9,280 nucleotides of DNA. Origin: an uncultured Pseudomonadota bacterium (GTDB lineage Bacteria; Pseudomonadota; Gammaproteobacteria; Burkholderiales; Burkholderiaceae_C). The notes under the pieces are model-generated. The model was not told the DNA's origin. It was given only the letters and a program-made list of their open reading frames with translations, and searched no databases. A program made the translations under genes and the position numbers. This document shows positions 6,795 to 9,280 of the stretch, piece by piece. The stretch is taken from assembly GCA_900320815.1 (NCBI GenBank), contig ONTY01000026.1:1-9280 (forward strand), in the 5' to 3' direction. How positions within the stretch are numbered: the stretch's first letter is position 1; each line of letters begins with the position of its first letter.

Positions 6795-7633
6795 TTAGGT
6801 ATTTCAAAGCCGTGGAAGCACGGCTTGGCGAAGGCCAGGCGGCGCGCCATGACTTCCAGAGCCTGCGGGTTGTTGTCCACGAGGGTGGCGCGGCGGCCAA
6901 GGCGCAGGGCCGCTTCGCCCGTGGTGCCGCTGCCAGCGAAGAAGTCCAGCACGGCGTCGCCCGGGTTGGTGTGCACGCGAATGATGCGGCTCAATATCGC
7001 CAGCGGTTTTTGTGTGGGGTAGCCGGTTTTTTCTTTTCTGTTGGGGCTGACGATGGTGTGCCACCAGGTGTCGGTGGGGGTTTTGCCGCGCGCGGCTTTT
7101 TCCGGGCCGACCAGCCCCGGTGCCATATAGGGGATGCGGTCAATATCGTCGTAACGGTAGGTATAGTTTTTGGGGTTTTTGGCGTACCACAGGATGTTGT
7201 CGTGCTTGGGCGACCAGCGCCGCGTGGCGCGCGCGCCGTAGTCGTACGCCCAGATGATTTCGTTGATGAACGATTCGCGCCCGAAAATGCCGTCCAGCAG
7301 CACTTTGCAGTAATGCACTTCGCGGTAATCAATGTGGAAAAAGAGTGAGCCGTCGGGGGTCAATAAACGCTGCGCTTCTTTTAATCGCGGCTCCAGAAAG
7401 GCGAGGTAGTCGCTGAATATGTCGGCGTAGCTTTGCGTGCCGAGTTTGATGCTGCGGTAGCGCTGCCCCTGAAAGCCGGTGCGGTCGCCCGCCTCGTCGC
7501 GCACGGTTTTCAGGCGCGTGCGCGCCTGCACCTTGCCGGTGTTGAAGGGCGGGTCGATGTAGATGAGGGCAAAGGCGGCGTCAGGCAGGGTGCGGAGCAC
7601 CTCAAGGTTGTCGCCAAAATGGATGTCAAGCAT
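6779..7633 (-). CDS. Orphan beta-class DNA adenine-N6 methyltransferase
   Basis: The protein (284 residues) is an S-adenosylmethionine-dependent DNA methyltransferase. Motif order is that of the beta class: catalytic motif IV D-P-P-F at 27-30, a target-recognition region in the middle (about 130-200), motif X T-G-Y-P-T-Q-K-P at 203-210, then the cofactor-binding motif I D-F-F-A-G-S-G-T at 230-237 and L-V-D-N-N-P at 251-256. D-P-P-F favours adenine N6 as the target. The sequence pattern (F-N-T-G-K, D-R-T-G-F-Q-G, H-I-D-Y-R-E-V-H-Y, M-A-P-G-L-V-G-P-E-K) resembles a solitary methyltransferase family I recall from actinobacteria and scattered proteobacteria; this is memory, not a search. No restriction gene is nearby. 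The ATG lies 1 nt after repeat element D, with no ribosome binding site, and the C-terminal K-Y-S-N-S is encoded by element E. The recognition sequence is unknown. Confidence 0.9.
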   Translation of the reverse strand: MLDIHFGDNLEVLRTLPDAAFALIYIDPPFNTGKVQARTRLKTVRDEAGDRTGFQGQRYRSIKLGTQSYADIFSDYLAFLEPRLKEAQRLLTPDGSLFFHIDYREVHYCKVLLDGIFGRESFINEIIWAYDYGARATRRWSPKHDNILWYAKNPKNYTYRYDDIDRIPYMAPGLVGPEKAARGKTPTDTWWHTIVSPNRKEKTGYPTQKPLAILSRIIRVHTNPGDAVLDFFAGSGTTGEAALRLGRRATLVDNNPQALEVMARRLAFAKPCFHGFEIPKYSNS

Positions 7634-7634
7634 A

Positions 7635-7694
7635 GGGTATATGTAGCATCGCCGGCGTTATAAGCCGGCGATAGAGTATTAATCAACACAGTAT
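7635..7694 (-). repeat. 60-nt hairpin element, copy D
   Basis: On the minus strand: left box ATACTG (7694-7689), 17-nt spacer, arm TCGCCGGC (7671-7664), 7-nt loop, arm GCCGGCGA (7656-7649), right box ATACCC (7640-7635). The arms pair perfectly over 8 bp and the stem can extend. It shares GCCGGCTTAT with copy E. The methyltransferase ATG begins 1 nt after the right box. Confidence 0.75.
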
Positions 7695-7734
7695 ACGCTC
7701 ATCTTGCCGCCACGCTGCTGATTCAGCGCGGCGC

Positions 7735-7795
7735 CCCCTCACCCCCGCCCTCTCCCCCTGCCCGTGCGCTGCGCGCACGGCGGGGGCGAGGGGAA
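7735..7795. repeat. GC-rich palindrome, REP-like, 3' of purB
   Basis: A perfect 8-bp stem (CCGTGCGC at 7762-7769, GCGCACGG at 7773-7780, 3-nt loop) is flanked by pyrimidine-rich CCCTCTCCCCC on one side and purine-rich GGGGGCGAGGGG on the other, giving a long imperfect hairpin. A second CCCTCACCCCC block precedes it. There is no T run, so it is not a classical terminator, though it may protect the purB mRNA 3' end. The CCCTC/GAGGG style recalls REP-type repeats common in proteobacteria. Confidence 0.55.
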
Positions 7796-7802
7796 GAATT
7801 AT

Positions 7803-9206
7803 TTAGTCGGCGCCCGTTGCTGCCGCGCGCCGCGCCAGCGCCTCGGCGCAGCCGGTGTAGGCGGCGGGGGTGAGGGCGCGCAGGCGCGCTTTTTCTTCTT
7901 CCGGGATGGGCTGTGCGTCGATGAGGGCGTGCAGCGCCTCGCGCGTGACGGCCTGCCCGCGCGTGGCTTCTTTCAGCTTGCCGTAGGCGTCGGGCACGCC
8001 GTAGCGCCGCATGACGGTCTGAATCGGCTCAGCGAGCACTTCCCAAGCGTCGTTCAGGTCGGCGTTCAGTTTTTCGGCGTTCAGTTGCAGCTTGTTCAGG
8101 CCCACGAGCAGCGAGCGCCACGCCAGCACGCTGTGCCCCAGCGCCACGCCGACGTTGCGCAGCACGGTGCTGTCGGTGAGGTCGCGCTGCCAGCGGCTAA
8201 TCGGCAGCTTCTCTGAAAAGTGGCGCAGCAGCGCGCCGGCAATGCCGAAGTTGCCTTCGGCGTTTTCAAAGTCAATGGGGTTGACTTTGTGCGGCATGGT
8301 GGAGGAGCCAACTTCCTTGCCTTTGAGTTGCTGGCCGAAGTAGCCCAGGCTGATGTAGCCCCAGATGTCGCGAGCGGCGTCGATGGCGATGGTGCCGGCG
8401 CGGGCGATAGCGTCAAAGAGCTGCGCCATCCAGTCGTGCGGCTCAATCTGGATGCTGAACGGCTGGAACGTCAGCCCCAGGCCCTGCGGCGCAGGCGCTT
8501 CCACGACGCGGCGCGCAAACGCCTCCCAGTCCACGCCGGGGTAGGCGGCCAGGTGCGCGTTGTAGTTGCCCACGGCGCCGTTCATCTTGGCGCGCAGCGG
8601 CACGGCAGCAATGGCTTCGCGCGCCGCGTGCAGCCGCACGAGCATGTTGGCCAGTTCCTTGCCCACGGTGGTGGGGCTGGCGGTTTGCCCGTGCGTGCGG
8701 CTGAGCATGGGCTGCGCCGCCCAGTCGCCGGCAAGGGCGCGAAGGCGCGCAAGGGCGGCGTCGATGGCCTCCAGCAGCACGGCGCGCGCGGCCTGCATCT
8801 GCAGCGCGTGGCAGGTGTTGTTGATGTCTTCGCTGGTGCAGGCGAAGTGGATGAACTCGAGGTAGGGCGCAAGCGCCACTCGCGCGGCAAACTGCTCGCG
8901 CAACCAGTATTCGACGGCTTTCACGTCGTGGTTGGTGGTGCGCTCGTGCTCCTTGATGGCGGCGGCGTCGTCCACAGAGAAACTGGCGGCAAGCTGCTGC
9001 AGCCAGTCGCGCTCCGCCTGCGGCAGCGGGGGAAACTCGGCAAAGCCGGCGTCCGAGAGCGCGATGAACCAGGTGATTTCGACTTGCACGCGCCGCTGCA
9101 TGAGGCCGTATTCACTGCTGATGGGGCGCAGGGCGTCAACCTTGGCGGCGTAGCGGCCATCGAGCGGCGAGATGGCGGTGAGGGGAGAGAGCGTCGTATT
9201 CATCAT
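7803..9206 (-). CDS. purB: Adenylosuccinate lyase
   Basis: PurB catalyses two fumarate-releasing steps of purine synthesis: SAICAR to AICAR, and adenylosuccinate to AMP. It is a cytoplasmic homotetramer of the fumarase/aspartase superfamily. The 467-residue protein matches the E. coli-type enzyme (456). Visible signatures are N-H-D-V-K-A-V-E-Y at 92-100, T-S-E-D-I-N-N at 124-130, S-R-T-H-G-Q-T-A-S at 169-177 with catalytic H172, and the superfamily signature G-S-S-T-M-P-H-K-V-N-P at 300-310, whose serine is the catalytic base. Two ATGs stand in tandem (9206 and 9203); the first is used here. No Shine-Dalgarno sequence precedes them. A TACAAT box ends 8 nt upstream, so the message may be nearly leaderless. 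It is not in an obvious operon within the window. Confidence 0.97.
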   Translation of the reverse strand: MMNTTLSPLTAISPLDGRYAAKVDALRPISSEYGLMQRRVQVEITWFIALSDAGFAEFPPLPQAERDWLQQLAASFSVDDAAAIKEHERTTNHDVKAVEYWLREQFAARVALAPYLEFIHFACTSEDINNTCHALQMQAARAVLLEAIDAALARLRALAGDWAAQPMLSRTHGQTASPTTVGKELANMLVRLHAAREAIAAVPLRAKMNGAVGNYNAHLAAYPGVDWEAFARRVVEAPAPQGLGLTFQPFSIQIEPHDWMAQLFDAIARAGTIAIDAARDIWGYISLGYFGQQLKGKEVGSSTMPHKVNPIDFENAEGNFGIAGALLRHFSEKLPISRWQRDLTDSTVLRNVGVALGHSVLAWRSLLVGLNKLQLNAEKLNADLNDAWEVLAEPIQTVMRRYGVPDAYGKLKEATRGQAVTREALHALIDAQPIPEEEKARLRALTPAAYTGCAEALARRAAATGAD

Positions 9207-9213
9207 GGGCGCC

Positions 9214-9271
9214 GATTGTAGAAATCGCCCCTTGCACGGCGCCCTGCGCTGCCAAGCTGCCCCCTACAATC
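9214..9271. repeat. Inverted repeat with two outward-placed TACAAT boxes
   Basis: GATTGTAG at 9214-9221 and CTACAATC at 9264-9271 form a perfect 8-bp inverted repeat 42 nt apart. Each arm contains TACAAT on the strand that reads away from the centre. This could be a pair of divergent -10 boxes, one for purB and one for a gene past the right edge, or an operator pair. Confidence 0.4.
9215..9220 (-). promoter_or_regulatory. Possible -10 box of purB
   Basis: TACAAT on the minus strand ends 8 nt before the purB ATG. Transcription would then start at or within 1-2 nt of the start codon. No good -35 hexamer is found 16-18 nt upstream, so the call is tentative. Confidence 0.35.
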
Positions 9272-9280
9272 AGCAGCTTT

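Noticed and set aside
7649..7671. GCCGGC palindrome of the elements as the methyltransferase target
   Set aside because: The motif contains no adenine, while the D-P-P-F motif points to adenine methylation.
658..7694. The 60-nt elements as integron attC sites
   Set aside because: The inverted core sites RYYYAAC and GTTRRRY are absent, the end boxes are direct repeats, and no integron integrase is in the window. Only the cassette-like layout is similar.
8220..9221. Long plus-strand open frame opposite purB, and similar frames opposite resB and ccsB
   Set aside because: These are shadows caused by high GC at codon third positions. They are rich in G, A, R and H, show no motifs, and lie antisense to well-identified genes.

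Overview
The window looks like a high-G+C betaproteobacterial chromosome, probably Burkholderiales or Neisseriales. This rests on the gene content: a system II (ResB/CcsB) cytochrome c maturation pair beside a diheme cytochrome c4 and the GTPase gene engB, plus E. coli-type purB and rsmE. The order is inferred and was not tested by a search.

Layout from left to right. At 2-382 (+) there is the AT-rich 3' end of an ankyrin-repeat gene cut by the window edge, then a stretch (383-657) with no convincing gene. On the minus strand follow resB (2787-4865), ccsB (1438-2790) and rsmE (718-1416), read in that order and tightly packed (a 4-nt overlap, then a 21-nt gap). The cytochrome c4 gene (5180-5803, -) lies upstream of resB and ends at a strong intrinsic terminator (5115-5140). 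engB (5897-6583, +) diverges from it. Next comes an orphan beta-class adenine DNA methyltransferase (6779-7633, -) with a decayed 5' copy of itself on its 3' side (6586-6735). purB (7803-9206, -) closes the window.

How the genes work together: ResB and CcsB carry haem across the membrane and attach it to apocytochromes such as the neighbouring c4. RsmE (16S rRNA methylation), EngB (large-subunit assembly) and PurB (purine synthesis) are housekeeping genes.

The most unusual content is intergenic. Five copies of a 59-60 nt element sit at 658-716, 4928-4987, 5012-5071 (+), 6736-6794 and 7635-7694 (-). Each has the same strict design: an ATACTC box, a 17-nt spacer of variable sequence, an 8-nt arm (TTGCCNGC-like), a 7-nt loop, an 8-nt arm (GCNGGNAA-like), 7-8 nt, and a second ATACYC box in direct orientation. 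Spacer lengths are kept while spacer sequences differ. The methyltransferase gene lies exactly between two copies: its ATG starts one nucleotide after the right box of one, and its last five codons and stop lie inside the left part of the next. That second copy is followed directly by the ATG of the decayed methyltransferase. This looks like a head-to-tail, cassette-like arrangement. I do not recognise the element as any named repeat family.
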